49,459 nucleotides of DNA, from positions 1 through 49,459 of the forward strand of contig JAAYCY010000044.1 in assembly GCA_012729535.1 (NCBI GenBank). The letters run 5' to 3'. Both the position numbers and the translations under genes were made by a program. Origin of the DNA: Methanomicrobiales archaeon. GTDB taxonomy: Archaea > Halobacteriota > Methanomicrobia > Methanomicrobiales > Methanospirillaceae. A model generated the notes under the pieces. The model did not search any database and was not told the origin of the DNA. It saw nothing but the letters and a program-made list of their open reading frames with translations. This document shows, one piece after another, positions 32,096 to 40,966 of this stretch (position 1 is the stretch's first letter; every line of letters begins with the position of its first letter).

Positions 32096-33076
32096 TTATA
32101 TGTGGATACAATCGCCGGCAATAACCCGTTCAATTTTACCATTGTCTTTCTTTACGACCAGTGCACCGTTTGGATCAACATCAATTGCTTCGCCCTCAAA
32201 GAGGGATCGCAGGGTAATTATCCGGACCCTTCTTCCGATAGTTGATGAGAAATTTTTCCATTCCCTGATGACGGCATCATATTCTCCCTGTATGATCATC
32301 TCGTACCGATTCTCAAATTCTTTGAGTATGGCAGCAAGAAGCACTGCCCGGTCAATATCTTTGTCAACCTCCTGGCTGATGGAGGTCATGGTACCTCTGA
32401 TGGATTGGTTTAATGAGTCAAGGTTAACGTTTGCATCTATTCCCATCCCAAGCAGGCAATATTGCACCTTCTCTCCTTCTGCTCCAAGCTCCAGCAGAAT
32501 TCCCGCAACTTTTTTGTCTCCGATGATGATGTCGTTGGGCCATTTGATAAGAGCACCAATGTCATACATCTTACGCAGGACTCTGGCAACTGAAACCGAC
32601 GCGGCAAGAGTAAGCATGAATAGATGGTCAATCGGGATTTGTGGCTGCAGGATTATTGTCACCCAGATACCCCCTGCAGGAGAAACCCAGGCCCTTCCCA
32701 TTCTGCCGACTCCACCGGTCTGTTCTTCTGCGATGATTACCATCCCGCTTAGTTCGTCTATTCCTCCCTGTTCAGCGAGGTCTTTTCCATACCATATTGT
32801 CGAAGGGATGGTCTTGAAAAACCGCATTTTCCTGCCAATTAACCGGGTTTTGAGGTGACGATAAATGATATGAGGTCTGAAATCCTGGTTTTTATCATGC
32901 AGGACATATCCTTCATCATCTGAAGCGGTGATATCGTATCCGAGCTGGCGGAGTTCATTAATATGTTTCCAAACCGCTGACTTTGAGAGGGATAAAGCCA
33001 TTGCTATCTCATTGGTCTCTACTGGTTTTTCTGATGCTTCTAAGATTTCAAGGACTTTGAATGCCTGTATGTACAT
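32096..33076 (-). CDS. birA: Biotin-protein ligase / repressor BirA
   Basis: Attaches biotin to the carrier Lys of PycB and may repress this operon. In 326 residues the N-terminal winged helix-turn-helix is seen in ETNEIAMALSLSKSAVWKHI (about 18-37). The ligase core has AEEQTGGVGRMGRAWVSPAGGIW, the biotinyl-AMP loop, and IKWPNDIIIGDKKVAGIL. A C-terminal SH3-like part ends the protein. The DNA-binding domain suggests autoregulation; I could not identify an operator. The gene opens the biotin block, four bases after the DUF2111-like gene. Confidence 0.93.
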   Translation of the reverse strand: MYIQAFKVLEILEASEKPVETNEIAMALSLSKSAVWKHINELRQLGYDITASDDEGYVLHDKNQDFRPHIIYRHLKTRLIGRKMRFFKTIPSTIWYGKDLAEQGGIDELSGMVIIAEEQTGGVGRMGRAWVSPAGGIWVTIILQPQIPIDHLFMLTLAASVSVARVLRKMYDIGALIKWPNDIIIGDKKVAGILLELGAEGEKVQYCLLGMGIDANVNLDSLNQSIRGTMTSISQEVDKDIDRAVLLAAILKEFENRYEMIIQGEYDAVIREWKNFSSTIGRRVRIITLRSLFEGEAIDVDPNGALVVKKDNGKIERVIAGDCIHI

Positions 33077-33080
33077 GTAA

Positions 33081-33503
33081 TCACCGTTTTGCCCGGATCT
33101 GTTCGGTCGGAAGCGGACAGGGATCTTTTCCGCAGACTTGTTTGATTATTGCAGACTGGTGTTCCATCAGGTTAGCAAGGTCAAAGATGCCGGTGATGTC
33201 GACAACCCCGATAGCTGCCATGGTTTTGTTAGTTGCATCCTTTAATGGCGCAACAAGGACGGGGACTCCCTTGTACCGGCCGGTCAGCGGAGTCACTTTC
33301 TGAAGTTTTCCTGTTTGTATTACCTCTTCCAGGACTGGTCCTGTATAGTCTGGATCAACTACCTCACCGTTTTCAATACAAATCCCGTTTTTCTCCAGTG
33401 AACGAGCAGTAACCGGCAATTTTCCTACTATCTCGTGAACGGCCATACAGATCGGGATCCAATCTGATGCACCAGCCTGCTCAGATAAGATATACTTACT
33501 CAT
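33081..33503 (-). CDS. DUF2111-like methanogen protein
   Basis: A 140-residue cytoplasmic protein that I recognise as resembling DUF2111, found in methanogens. It has WIPICMAVHEIVGKLPVTARSLEKN, a GAF-like middle (GRYKGVPVLVAPLKDATNKTMAAIGVVDITG) and a Cys-containing end (VCGKDPCPLP). The GAF-like flavour suggests small-molecule binding, but no function is known to me. It is cotranscribed with birA, so a link to biotin or carboxylase control is possible and unproven. Confidence 0.65.
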   Translation of the reverse strand: MSKYILSEQAGASDWIPICMAVHEIVGKLPVTARSLEKNGICIENGEVVDPDYTGPVLEEVIQTGKLQKVTPLTGRYKGVPVLVAPLKDATNKTMAAIGVVDITGIFDLANLMEHQSAIIKQVCGKDPCPLPTEQIRAKR

Positions 33504-33534
33504 TATTTTCCCTCAATTATTCCCTTGTGTCTCA

Positions 33535-34113
33535 CTACAATAATCCTTCGCCTGCATGGGCGAATAAACCGGTGATGAAAGTACGGGAAGGATATTCATG
33601 AATTGTTGAGACAACAATTTTTCCCTTTCCGTATGGTACATGGATGAGAACCGGGCCTTTTTCAGTGTTAAGAATTACCAACTCTTTATCCTGGATTCCC
33701 TCAAGTGTACCGTCAATGGAAATGGTATCTGTTTCCTCTTCGATGATGGATGCACAGGGATGTGAGTGGTTTCGCACCGGATGTTCCTCACTAAAACCAA
33801 AATTATAGGAAAACGAAGGAGAAAGCCAGTCATATGCAGACGGCTTATCTGCTCCTCCACCAAAAGCGAGAATTGTTCCGCCTTCTTTTACATATCTGTC
33901 AATTCTTGAACTGATTGCACGAAGTGCAGTCAGTATCCTGATATGCTGTTCAGATGCAAATCCGGCTGGAATGACGATCCCATTGAATTTTTTCCGGAAA
34001 AACGGGGCGGCAAGAAGATGTGGGGTTACCAGTTCACAGGAGATACCACAATCTTCAAACAGCCTGGTAAAAAGTACCGGACCTTCCCAGATGAATGCAA
34101 TATGAGATGTCAT
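33535..34113 (-). CDS. Class I glutamine amidotransferase-like (BPL_N-type) protein
   Basis: A 192-residue protein with a flavodoxin-like start (HIAFIWEGPVLFTRLFEDCG), a strand and turn FNGIVIPAGFASE, and IDRYVKEGGTILAFGGGADK, as in the N-terminal domain of eukaryotic biotin-protein ligase and ThuA-like proteins. The nucleophile Cys of active amidotransferases is replaced by the Gly-rich FGGGAD, so it is probably not an amidotransferase. The stop of rtcB abuts its start. Its place next to biotin genes agrees with the BPL_N resemblance, but its role is unknown. Confidence 0.6.
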   Translation of the reverse strand: MTSHIAFIWEGPVLFTRLFEDCGISCELVTPHLLAAPFFRKKFNGIVIPAGFASEQHIRILTALRAISSRIDRYVKEGGTILAFGGGADKPSAYDWLSPSFSYNFGFSEEHPVRNHSHPCASIIEEETDTISIDGTLEGIQDKELVILNTEKGPVLIHVPYGKGKIVVSTIHEYPSRTFITGLFAHAGEGLL

Positions 34114-35547
34114 TTATCCCTTGATTACTCCCACCGGCTCGAGTCGTGCAACAAGTCGTGATATCCCCAGGTTATGAACTACTGATACCACTTCTAGAGA
34201 TGACTTGTAGGCATCAGGTGCCTCTTCAGCGATAGCGCTATCATGTGGTGCTTTAACCATGATTCCTGCTTTTCCAAGTGTCTCACGGATTGTCTTACCC
34301 TGTATCTTTTTCTTTGCCTGTGATCGTGAAAGAACACGACCAGCACCATGACAGGTAGAACCAAATGTCCTGTTCATGGCCACATCAGTTCCTTTGAGAA
34401 GATATGATGATGAACCCATACTCCCGGGAATTATCACCGGTTGGCCGGTTGATGCGTAATCCAAGGGAACATCAGGACATCCCGGTCCAAAGGCACGGGT
34501 AGCGCCTTTTCTATGAACACAGACCCGGGTGTTTTTTCCGTTAATGTCATGATCTTCTATCTTGGCAACATTATGAGCCACATCATAAACAAGGCGGATA
34601 TCATCATATGAGATTCCACACATCCTTGTTAGTACCTTGCGGATCTGGTGAGTAATTATCTGCCTGTTTGCCCAGGCATAGTTTGCAGCTGCAGCCATTC
34701 CACCAAAATAGGCTTTACCTTCCGGCGATGTCAGGGGTGCACAGGCCAGCTGTTTGTCCGGGAGATGTATGTGATATTTTGAGGTAGCCTGTTCCAGGAC
34801 CTGCAGGTGATCGGTGCAGACCTGGTGTCCAAGTCCCCGGGAGCCACAATGGACCATCATGCATATCTGGCCTTTTTCAATTCCAAAGGCTTTTGCTGCG
34901 GATTCATCATAGATCTCATCAACGGTCTGGATCTCGAGAAAATGGTTTCCCGCTCCAAGTGTTCCACTCTGTGGGACTCCTCTTGACCGGGCTTTCCTTG
35001 AAACATGGGATGGTTCTGCCTCCTTCATTCTGCCCTGTTCTTCACAATGGAGAAGATCATCTGCATTTCCGTATCCTTCTGCTACAGCAAATCCTGCCCC
35101 GTCAGCCATCATCGTCTCAAGTTGTTTATCTGAAAGACGAAGAGATGATCTGGCTCCTACCCCGACAGGGACAGCGTCATACAATGCATCCAGTATTTCT
35201 TTTTTTTGTGCAAGATCTTTGAGGGTGAGTGGTGTGGTAAGGAGCCTGACCCCACAATTAATATCAAAGCCAACTCCTCCCGGGGATATTACGCCGGTCT
35301 GATAATCAAATGCAGCAACACCTCCTATGGGAAATCCGTATCCCCAGTGAATATCCGGCATAGCGAGTGAATGATTGATTATTCCTGGCATGGTTGCAAC
35401 CTGGGCAAGTTGCTGTAAGGCCCCTTCTTCAAGGGTTGCGGTGAGTTTTTCAGAAAGAAAAAACCTGCCTGGAACAAGCATCCCTTTGACATAACCGACG
35501 GGCAGTTCCCATTCATATTCTCCGATTTTTGTTATTCCTTCTATCAT
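34114..35547 (-). CDS. rtcB: RNA-splicing ligase RtcB
   Basis: GTP- and Mn-dependent ligase that joins tRNA halves after intron removal. In 477 residues the metal and guanylate sites are seen in GVGFDINCGVRLL (catalytic Cys), TLGAGNHFLEIQ and VHCGSRGLGHQV, and the guanylated His lies in TCHGAGRVLSR. ATG 35547 follows GAGGTG; the GTG at 35559 overlaps archease. Archease, its activator, is encoded directly upstream. The intron-bearing tRNA-Met at 25285 is a natural substrate. Confidence 0.95.
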   Translation of the reverse strand: MIEGITKIGEYEWELPVGYVKGMLVPGRFFLSEKLTATLEEGALQQLAQVATMPGIINHSLAMPDIHWGYGFPIGGVAAFDYQTGVISPGGVGFDINCGVRLLTTPLTLKDLAQKKEILDALYDAVPVGVGARSSLRLSDKQLETMMADGAGFAVAEGYGNADDLLHCEEQGRMKEAEPSHVSRKARSRGVPQSGTLGAGNHFLEIQTVDEIYDESAAKAFGIEKGQICMMVHCGSRGLGHQVCTDHLQVLEQATSKYHIHLPDKQLACAPLTSPEGKAYFGGMAAAANYAWANRQIITHQIRKVLTRMCGISYDDIRLVYDVAHNVAKIEDHDINGKNTRVCVHRKGATRAFGPGCPDVPLDYASTGQPVIIPGSMGSSSYLLKGTDVAMNRTFGSTCHGAGRVLSRSQAKKKIQGKTIRETLGKAGIMVKAPHDSAIAEEAPDAYKSSLEVVSVVHNLGISRLVARLEPVGVIKG

Positions 35548-35555
35548 CCTGCACC

Positions 35556-35963
35556 TCACACATCGAACAATATATCACATGAATATTCATCCTTTTCCCT
35601 GGTGATTGAAAGATTGTGCCAGGATATCCCTTTTACTTCGGTTCCTCCGCCGTGAACTGGGGAGCAAAAGGGTTCTCCTCTCATGATAATTCGTGCCTTG
35701 TTATCCTCAATTGTTACCAGGAATTCTGAGAAGACAATATTTGCAACCTCTGATTCAAAGAGAAGTTCTGACAAAAATGAATGGAGCAGGTGCTCGGGTG
35801 TTTCTCCAACCACCTGGATGGAGATCTCCATTTCCTGTTTTGTCTGGCCCCTGTATATGGTTTTCATCAGGGCATGGCCTGCTTCAGAAAAAAGGTCTTC
35901 TAGATTTCCTGCCCTGATATGCATCAATATGTCGGCAGTATGCTCTTTCTCTTCAAAACTCAT
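35556..35963 (-). CDS. Archease, RtcB activator
   Basis: A 135-residue archease that promotes guanylation and turnover of RtcB. The family start EHTADILMHIRAGNLEDLFSEAG with its metal-binding Asp is clear, as are LLHSFLSELLFESEV and the closing ITREKDEYSCDILFDV. It ends 8 bases before rtcB, and its ATG overlaps the stop of the preceding gene by one base, so all three are probably cotranslated. Confidence 0.93.
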   Translation of the reverse strand: MSFEEKEHTADILMHIRAGNLEDLFSEAGHALMKTIYRGQTKQEMEISIQVVGETPEHLLHSFLSELLFESEVANIVFSEFLVTIEDNKARIIMRGEPFCSPVHGGGTEVKGISWHNLSITREKDEYSCDILFDV

Positions 35964-36283
35964 TACAATCCATTGTATTCTTCAGAAAATGCCTCGTCTC
36001 TCATGGTAACATGATAGGGAACAAGGCCCATGTGGATGTGGTCGATGTACCGTGCCTGGTACATCGAGATATAAATGGTCTTTTCTCCTGCTTTGAGCGC
36101 AAGATCAGTTGGTTTTGGTGGTTTATATGAAACTGGAAGGAGCACCGGACCCCCGCATGATGTGGAGATACGAAAATCTGTGTTGCGTTCCGCAATATAC
36201 TCGATCACCGCGTCATCGATAAAGATCGAGTGGAGACCAGACTCTTCAAAGAGGCTGGAGTTTTGCTCATACATCCCTCTCAT
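35963..36283 (-). CDS. Conserved-looking protein of unknown function at the head of the train
   Basis: A 106-residue protein with AVIEYIAERNTDFRISTSCGGP, PVSYKPPKPTDLALKAGEKTIYIS and QARYIDHIHMGLVPYH. A single Cys in STSCGGP and the closing His-rich stretch could bind a metal, but I do not recognise the family. Overlap with archease suggests a related role in RNA processing. A start three codons later (36274) is possible. Confidence 0.65.
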   Translation of the reverse strand: MRGMYEQNSSLFEESGLHSIFIDDAVIEYIAERNTDFRISTSCGGPVLLPVSYKPPKPTDLALKAGEKTIYISMYQARYIDHIHMGLVPYHVTMRDEAFSEEYNGL

Positions 36284-36321
36284 TTGATACCGGATGGGAA
36301 AAAATGCTTGTGATGTGCCTG

Positions 36322-36624
36322 TTATGATGCCAGGATCCGTTTCACCCGTGAAACATCCTGCTCCTTAATCCGGTATAATCGACATCCTTTTGTCTCATCC
36401 CGTTTCCCCTGTAGTATGCCGATTCGTGAAGACACAAGTCCGATCATCCCTCCTACTCCATGATATGACACCGGGTATGACCTGGCGAGAGACTCGTATA
36501 TATCTTCTATGGAGAGGTCTTTTCTATGGAGAAATAATGCGAGAGCTGCACGACGAACTCCTGTGGGATCTCCGGATATCCAGCTCCGAAGTCTCTGTTC
36601 TACAATCTGCTCTCTTGAATGCAT
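36322..36624 (-). CDS. DUF2551-like archaeal DNA-binding protein
   Basis: A 100-residue protein with SWISGDPTGVRRAALALFL, DLSIEDIYESLARSYPVSYHGVGGMIGLVSSRIGIL and a Lys/Arg-rich end, which looks like a winged helix. It resembles the archaeal DUF2551 family, but that match is from memory. ATG 36624 has GGAGGG eight bases before it; the ATG at 36630 is too close to it. It runs leftward and is divergent from secF. Confidence 0.6.
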   Translation of the reverse strand: MHSREQIVEQRLRSWISGDPTGVRRAALALFLHRKDLSIEDIYESLARSYPVSYHGVGGMIGLVSSRIGILQGKRDETKGCRLYRIKEQDVSRVKRILAS

Positions 36625-36738
36625 TGTCATACCCTCCTTTTACAAATCCAGGATCATAAGGTTTCTTGTTTTATTTTGTGATTTTTCATCCATGTCAGAT
36701 GATGGTTTAATGAGTATCAGGCGCCAACCCTTCTGCGC

Positions 36739-37617
36739 ATGAATTTTTTCACCTATGATATCAGCTCCATCTCACCGGTGAAGCTCTGTGTCATCCCGGT
36801 AGTGATCCTGTTAGTATCACTGCTATCCGTTGGGATGATGTGGATGCAGACCGGTCTTCCCGTTAGTCCGGGAATTGAATTTATGGGGGGTATCAGCGTT
36901 ACTATCGTTACTGATGAGACCCCCGAAGAGTTATCTGCCTTTTTTTCCGGATATCCTCTTATCAGTGTGAATGAAGGAATAAACAACGGTATGTACCTGA
37001 AGTTCGGGCCAATGGATGATAATACCGCGATTGAATTTACCAAAATGGTTGAAGGGAAATATAAGGGGGCAAAAATAGATCAGATAGGTTCCTCATTTGG
37101 AAAAACCCTCCAGGACCAGGCGATAATTGCCCTGATTATATCTTTTATCGGTATGGCCATTGTGGTATTTGTTGCATTCAGATCCTTTGTTCCAGCTGCT
37201 GCAGTTGTTATTTCTGCATTTGCTGACATGGTTATGACTGCCGCGTGCATGAATATTCTTGGTATTCAGCTCTCTCTTGGGACTACGGCTGCTCTTCTGA
37301 TGCTTATCGGGTACTCCGTGGATAGTGATATCCTGCTGACCTCACGTGTTTTAAAACGCAAAGGGAAGTTTGATGAAAAGATGCAGGGTGCTTTTCGGAC
37401 CGGTATCATCATGACTTCAACCACCTTTGGTGCAATCTTTGCCATGTGGCTTATCGCAAGCATTGGCGGTATTCAGATAATTTCTGAGATTGGCGCAGTG
37501 CTTCTGATAGGACTTGTATTTGATGTCATGAATACCTGGCTCACCAATGCAGGTATCCTGAAGTGGTACATGCTTGAAGGAAAGGGTCGCCTTTCATCCG
37601 TACAGCGGGGTGCATAA
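36739..37617 (+). CDS. secF: Protein translocase subunit SecF
   Basis: Membrane protein that, with SecD, assists protein export through SecYEG. The 292-residue product has one N-terminal helix, an exported domain with GIEFMGGISVTIVTDE, and five C-terminal helices; the family motif appears around GYSVDSDILLTSRVL. The stop is directly followed by the secD start (TAAATG). Archaeal gene order secF-secD is typical. Confidence 0.95.
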   Translation: MNFFTYDISSISPVKLCVIPVVILLVSLLSVGMMWMQTGLPVSPGIEFMGGISVTIVTDETPEELSAFFSGYPLISVNEGINNGMYLKFGPMDDNTAIEFTKMVEGKYKGAKIDQIGSSFGKTLQDQAIIALIISFIGMAIVVFVAFRSFVPAAAVVISAFADMVMTAACMNILGIQLSLGTTAALLMLIGYSVDSDILLTSRVLKRKGKFDEKMQGAFRTGIIMTSTTFGAIFAMWLIASIGGIQIISEIGAVLLIGLVFDVMNTWLTNAGILKWYMLEGKGRLSSVQRGA

Positions 37618-39072
37618 ATGGATAAATCAACCTTTATGGAGATGATAAAGGATTACCGGGTTGCAATTTACCTGGTTTTGCTCATAGCATCAATACTTAT
37701 CATCTTCCCGCACCCCGGACCCTCCGGTCTTGAGACAAACCTGCAGTTTGGCCTTGATCTTGATGGTGGTTCCTGGATTCAACTCGAATTTCAGTCCGCA
37801 ATCGCGACATTTAAATCCGATTTGACTGTTGATGAGTTTGTAACACAGCTTCGGACTAAACTTGATGCCGAGGTATTTCTTGTAGATGAAAATACTGTAG
37901 AAGTCAGGAAAAACATATCTGAACAAGAACTACGGGAAGTCTTCTCCGAACTGAAGACCGAACTTGTTTCTTATAATCCCGGAGTGACCAAGGAAACCGG
38001 GGAAGATGTCAAACGAATCCTTGAAAACAAGATTAATAGTCTTGGAACACGGGATGCCAAGGTCTACGTGATTACTGCACTCAATGGTATCAGCCGGTAC
38101 ATTAGGATAGAAATGGCTGGTGTTTCTATGGGTGAAGCCCAGGAGATCGTCGGGAAGCAGGGTAAGTTTGAGATTCGTATTCATACAACCGGCAACGAGA
38201 CCGAGCATGTGCTCTTTGGTGATGCTATTCAGTCGGTTGCAAACCCGGCACAAACCCCACCAAACAGCGACAACTGGGGAGTATCCTTTGTTATTTCAAA
38301 AAGCGCAGGGGAAGATCTCCGCCAGGCAGCGATTAAATCAGGAGCAACCAGATCTCCGGAAGGCCACAACCTTGACATGATCCTTGATGGAAAAGTGGTA
38401 TATTCTGCCCCGCTCTCTCCAGATCTTGCCGTGGAACTTCAGAGTAAACCAACAACAAATCTCCTGGCTTCAACCGGTTATGGGGAAGAAGGGCGTGAAC
38501 AGGCAAAACTTCTGGAAATCCACCTGCGTAATGGTGCCCTGCCTGTTGGTGTCAGTATCGCAGGTTCTGGTTCTGTATCTCCTGAACTTGGAGACCAGTT
38601 TAAATTCTGGAGTGTTCTTGCTGGTATCTTTGCACTTGTAGCAGTTGCAATCAGCGTCTATTACCGGTACCGTGAGCCCGGTATCGTGCTCCCGATGGTC
38701 ATGATTAACGCATCTGAAGTGATCATCCTGCTGGCAGCAACAGTATTTTTCCTACAGCTTGACCTTGCAACCATCGCCGGTCTGATTGCAGTGCTGGGTA
38801 CTGGGATCGACCAGCTGGTGATCATTACTGATGAGATATTGCATGAAGGAAAAGTCCCGTCCCCGAACCTGTACATGAAACGACTAAGGCGTGCACTCGG
38901 TATCATCGTTGTATCAGCAGGCACTGCATTCATAGCCATGCTTCCGCTGGCAGTCATGGACCTTTCCACCCTTCGTGGATTTGCAATAATTACCATACTC
39001 GGTGTAATAGTGGGAGTTCTTGTCACCCGTCCAGCTTATGGACGGATTATTATGTCAATCCTCTCCAAATAA
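37618..39072 (+). CDS. secD: Protein translocase subunit SecD
   Basis: The 484-residue partner of SecF. An N-terminal helix (VAIYLVLLIASILIIF) is followed by the exported P1 region with FGLDLDGGSWIQLE and AINSLGTRDAKV-like repeats, then six helices from about residue 320 (FWSVLAGIFALVAVAISVYY onward) with GTGIDQLVIITDEILHE. It starts on the base after the secF stop, so translation is coupled. Uses ion gradients to pull exported proteins, from family knowledge. Confidence 0.95.
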   Translation: MDKSTFMEMIKDYRVAIYLVLLIASILIIFPHPGPSGLETNLQFGLDLDGGSWIQLEFQSAIATFKSDLTVDEFVTQLRTKLDAEVFLVDENTVEVRKNISEQELREVFSELKTELVSYNPGVTKETGEDVKRILENKINSLGTRDAKVYVITALNGISRYIRIEMAGVSMGEAQEIVGKQGKFEIRIHTTGNETEHVLFGDAIQSVANPAQTPPNSDNWGVSFVISKSAGEDLRQAAIKSGATRSPEGHNLDMILDGKVVYSAPLSPDLAVELQSKPTTNLLASTGYGEEGREQAKLLEIHLRNGALPVGVSIAGSGSVSPELGDQFKFWSVLAGIFALVAVAISVYYRYREPGIVLPMVMINASEVIILLAATVFFLQLDLATIAGLIAVLGTGIDQLVIITDEILHEGKVPSPNLYMKRLRRALGIIVVSAGTAFIAMLPLAVMDLSTLRGFAIITILGVIVGVLVTRPAYGRIIMSILSK

Positions 39073-39124
39073 CCGATACCATACTTTTATCTGTTTTTTT
39101 AACGCACTTCTGCTAAGGTGCAAC

Positions 39125-39397
39125 ATGTCAAAACCGATTCTTATGGACTTCTATGCCGATTGGTGCGGGCCCTGTAGGCGGATGGGCCCGATATTGGAGG
39201 AACTGAAACAGAGGATGGGCGATCTTGTGGAAATCCGCAAGATAAATGTTGATGAACATCTGGCTGAAGCCCAGAATTATCACATTTCAGTAGTTCCTAC
39301 AATTATTATTGAAAAGGATGGTGTAGTAATTCAGAAATTCCAGGGTGTTACTGAAACAGATACCCTGGAATCAGTTCTTCGTCCCCTGGTGGAGTAA
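39125..39397 (+). CDS. Thioredoxin
   Basis: A 90-residue thioredoxin with DFYADWCGPCRRMGPIL (redox pair WCGPC at 13-17) and the cis-proline in SVVPTII. ATG 39125 is preceded by AAGGTG; frames starting earlier read through the secD end. Cytoplasmic protein-disulfide reductase. The F420-dependent NADP reductase gene starts three bases after its stop, suggesting a shared transcript. Confidence 0.92.
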   Translation: MSKPILMDFYADWCGPCRRMGPILEELKQRMGDLVEIRKINVDEHLAEAQNYHISVVPTIIIEKDGVVIQKFQGVTETDTLESVLRPLVE

Positions 39398-39399
39398 TC

Positions 39400-40050
39400 G
39401 TGCGGATAGGTATAATCGGTGGAACCGGTGAGATAGGAGAAGGGATGGCCATGCGCCTGTCCCGGATCATGGATGTCTGCGTAGGTTCACGTGATGTGGC
39501 AAAAGCACAGGAGACCTGTGATGTCTGCCTTTTCTCTGCAAAGGAAAACAAGTTTGAGTGCTCTGTTAAAGGAGGATCAAACCAGAATGTGGTGGATGAG
39601 TCAGATCTCATTATCCTTGCGGTTCCATTTAAACATGTCAGGTCAACGGTAGAGGGACTGACCGGCTGGGAAGACAAGATTGTAATAAGCCCGGTTAATC
39701 CAATGGAAAGAAAGGAGAGTTTTGTTTACACTCCCCCAGCTGAGGGATCTGCGGCTCTCTATTTGAAGAGTATTCTGCCAGCCAGTACCCGGATTTGTAC
39801 AGCATTTAACAATATTGCCGGGAACAAATGGCGGGATATTCATAGTGATCTTACGTATTCTGTTCCGGTCTGTGGTGATGATGCACAAGCTAAGCAGATT
39901 GTAATGGATCTTGTGGATAGGATCTCACTTCTAAAAGCATATGATGCCGGTCCGCTATCTGGTTCGCATATTGTTGAGAGTATCACACCGCTTCTTTTGA
40001 ATGTTGCCCGGTATAACCGGATGAAAGACGTTGGAATCCGGTTTGTGTGA
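39400..40050 (+). CDS. npdG: F420H2:NADP oxidoreductase (NpdG/Fno)
   Basis: Moves hydride between coenzyme F420 and NADP, supplying NADPH for biosynthesis. The 216-residue product has the Rossmann start GIIGGTGEIGEGMA, the NADP-phosphate binding GSRD (about 29-32), IILAVPFKHVRST and a C-terminal GPLSGSHIVESITPLLLN. It begins with GTG at 39400, right after the thioredoxin stop. The family is typical of methanogens and other F420-using organisms. Confidence 0.92.
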   Translation: MRIGIIGGTGEIGEGMAMRLSRIMDVCVGSRDVAKAQETCDVCLFSAKENKFECSVKGGSNQNVVDESDLIILAVPFKHVRSTVEGLTGWEDKIVISPVNPMERKESFVYTPPAEGSAALYLKSILPASTRICTAFNNIAGNKWRDIHSDLTYSVPVCGDDAQAKQIVMDLVDRISLLKAYDAGPLSGSHIVESITPLLLNVARYNRMKDVGIRFV

Positions 40051-40051
40051 A

Positions 40052-40588
40052 ATGTCTGCAGAAGAATTTGTCCGGATAGGAAAACGTCTCTTTGCTGAAC
40101 ACCTGGTAGGTGGGAATTTTGGCAATATGAGTATCAGGGATAGTGAGGAGAATTTTCTTCTCACCCGGACTGGTTCATATCTTGATGATCCAGGTGAACT
40201 TGTCCGTGTTCCGCTTTTTGGTGATGTTCCATCAGAGGCATCGAGCGAATGGAGAGTTCACCGGGCAGTGTATCAACAGACACGACACCGGGCAATTGTT
40301 CATGCCCATCCCCCGTATGCAGTCTCTGCATCACTGGTGCTTGACGAAATTAGTCCTCTTGACAGCGAAGGCAGGATGTTTTGCCCGACAATTCCCGTCG
40401 CCACAGGAGAGCCGGGAAGCAGGGAGCTTGCAGAGGACGTAGCTGACTGTCTGGCCCTTACGGGACTTTGCATTGCCCGGGGACATGGCACATTTGCCAC
40501 TGGAAAAACCCTGGAAGAAGCATATCTGTATACTTCCCTGGCGGAACATGCATGTCGGGTATTATCATTAGTCCCTTCATTTCAGTAA
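40052..40588 (+). CDS. Class II aldolase/adducin family protein (fuculose-phosphate aldolase-like)
   Basis: A 178-residue zinc-dependent aldolase. GGNFGNMSIRD begins the fold, SSEWRVHRAVYQ holds the catalytic Glu, HAHPPYA gives two zinc His and ARGHGTFATG the third. Related archaeal enzymes condense or cleave hydroxyacetone-phosphate type sugars and also make lactaldehyde for F420. Its position directly after the F420-dependent reductase gene (1 base apart) makes the F420 link worth noting, without proof. Start ATG 40052 chosen over 40031, which lies inside npdG. Confidence 0.82.
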   Translation: MSAEEFVRIGKRLFAEHLVGGNFGNMSIRDSEENFLLTRTGSYLDDPGELVRVPLFGDVPSEASSEWRVHRAVYQQTRHRAIVHAHPPYAVSASLVLDEISPLDSEGRMFCPTIPVATGEPGSRELAEDVADCLALTGLCIARGHGTFATGKTLEEAYLYTSLAEHACRVLSLVPSFQ

Positions 40589-40591
40589 TAC

Positions 40592-40966
40592 ATGACACTT
40601 GAAGAAAAAATTTTAAACCTTTCTCCTGGAATGCGAGTCCAGGTGGAGGATTATGTAGATTTTCTTCTCAGCAGGATGGACGCTGAACCTGCAATACCGG
40701 CACCATCATTGGAATGTAATAAGACGATGGAAAAAGCAGAGGATGAGAATATTCTGTCCCTATCTTCTCCCGGAAGCAGTCCTCTGTCTGACAGGATTAA
40801 GAAGAACTCTTCAGGAATTATTCTGGCAGAAGAGACCCTGTCTGATGCAAAAAATCCTGATTATGTTGACTTTGCCGATATCAACAGCAGATTTGGCCAT
40901 ACTCCAAAAAGGGAAGAGGAAAAGAAGGAACAAGGTCGGCTTAGGCGACTCCTTGACTGGATGTAA
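40592..40966 (+). CDS. DUF2281-like small protein
   Basis: A 124-residue protein whose N-terminus, EEKILNLSPGMRVQVEDYVDFLL, matches the short helical DUF2281 type often seen in antitoxin-like proteins. The rest is low-complexity and charged, with SLSSPGSSPLSDRIKKN, and a terminal basic stretch KREEEKKEQGRLRRLLDWM. No toxin gene is next to it. It starts three bases after the aldolase stop. Function unknown. Confidence 0.65.
   Translation: MTLEEKILNLSPGMRVQVEDYVDFLLSRMDAEPAIPAPSLECNKTMEKAEDENILSLSSPGSSPLSDRIKKNSSGIILAEETLSDAKNPDYVDFADINSRFGHTPKREEEKKEQGRLRRLLDWM

Noticed and set aside
33535-34113. Active glutamine amidotransferase
   Set aside because: The nucleophile Cys expected at the elbow is missing (FGGGAD).
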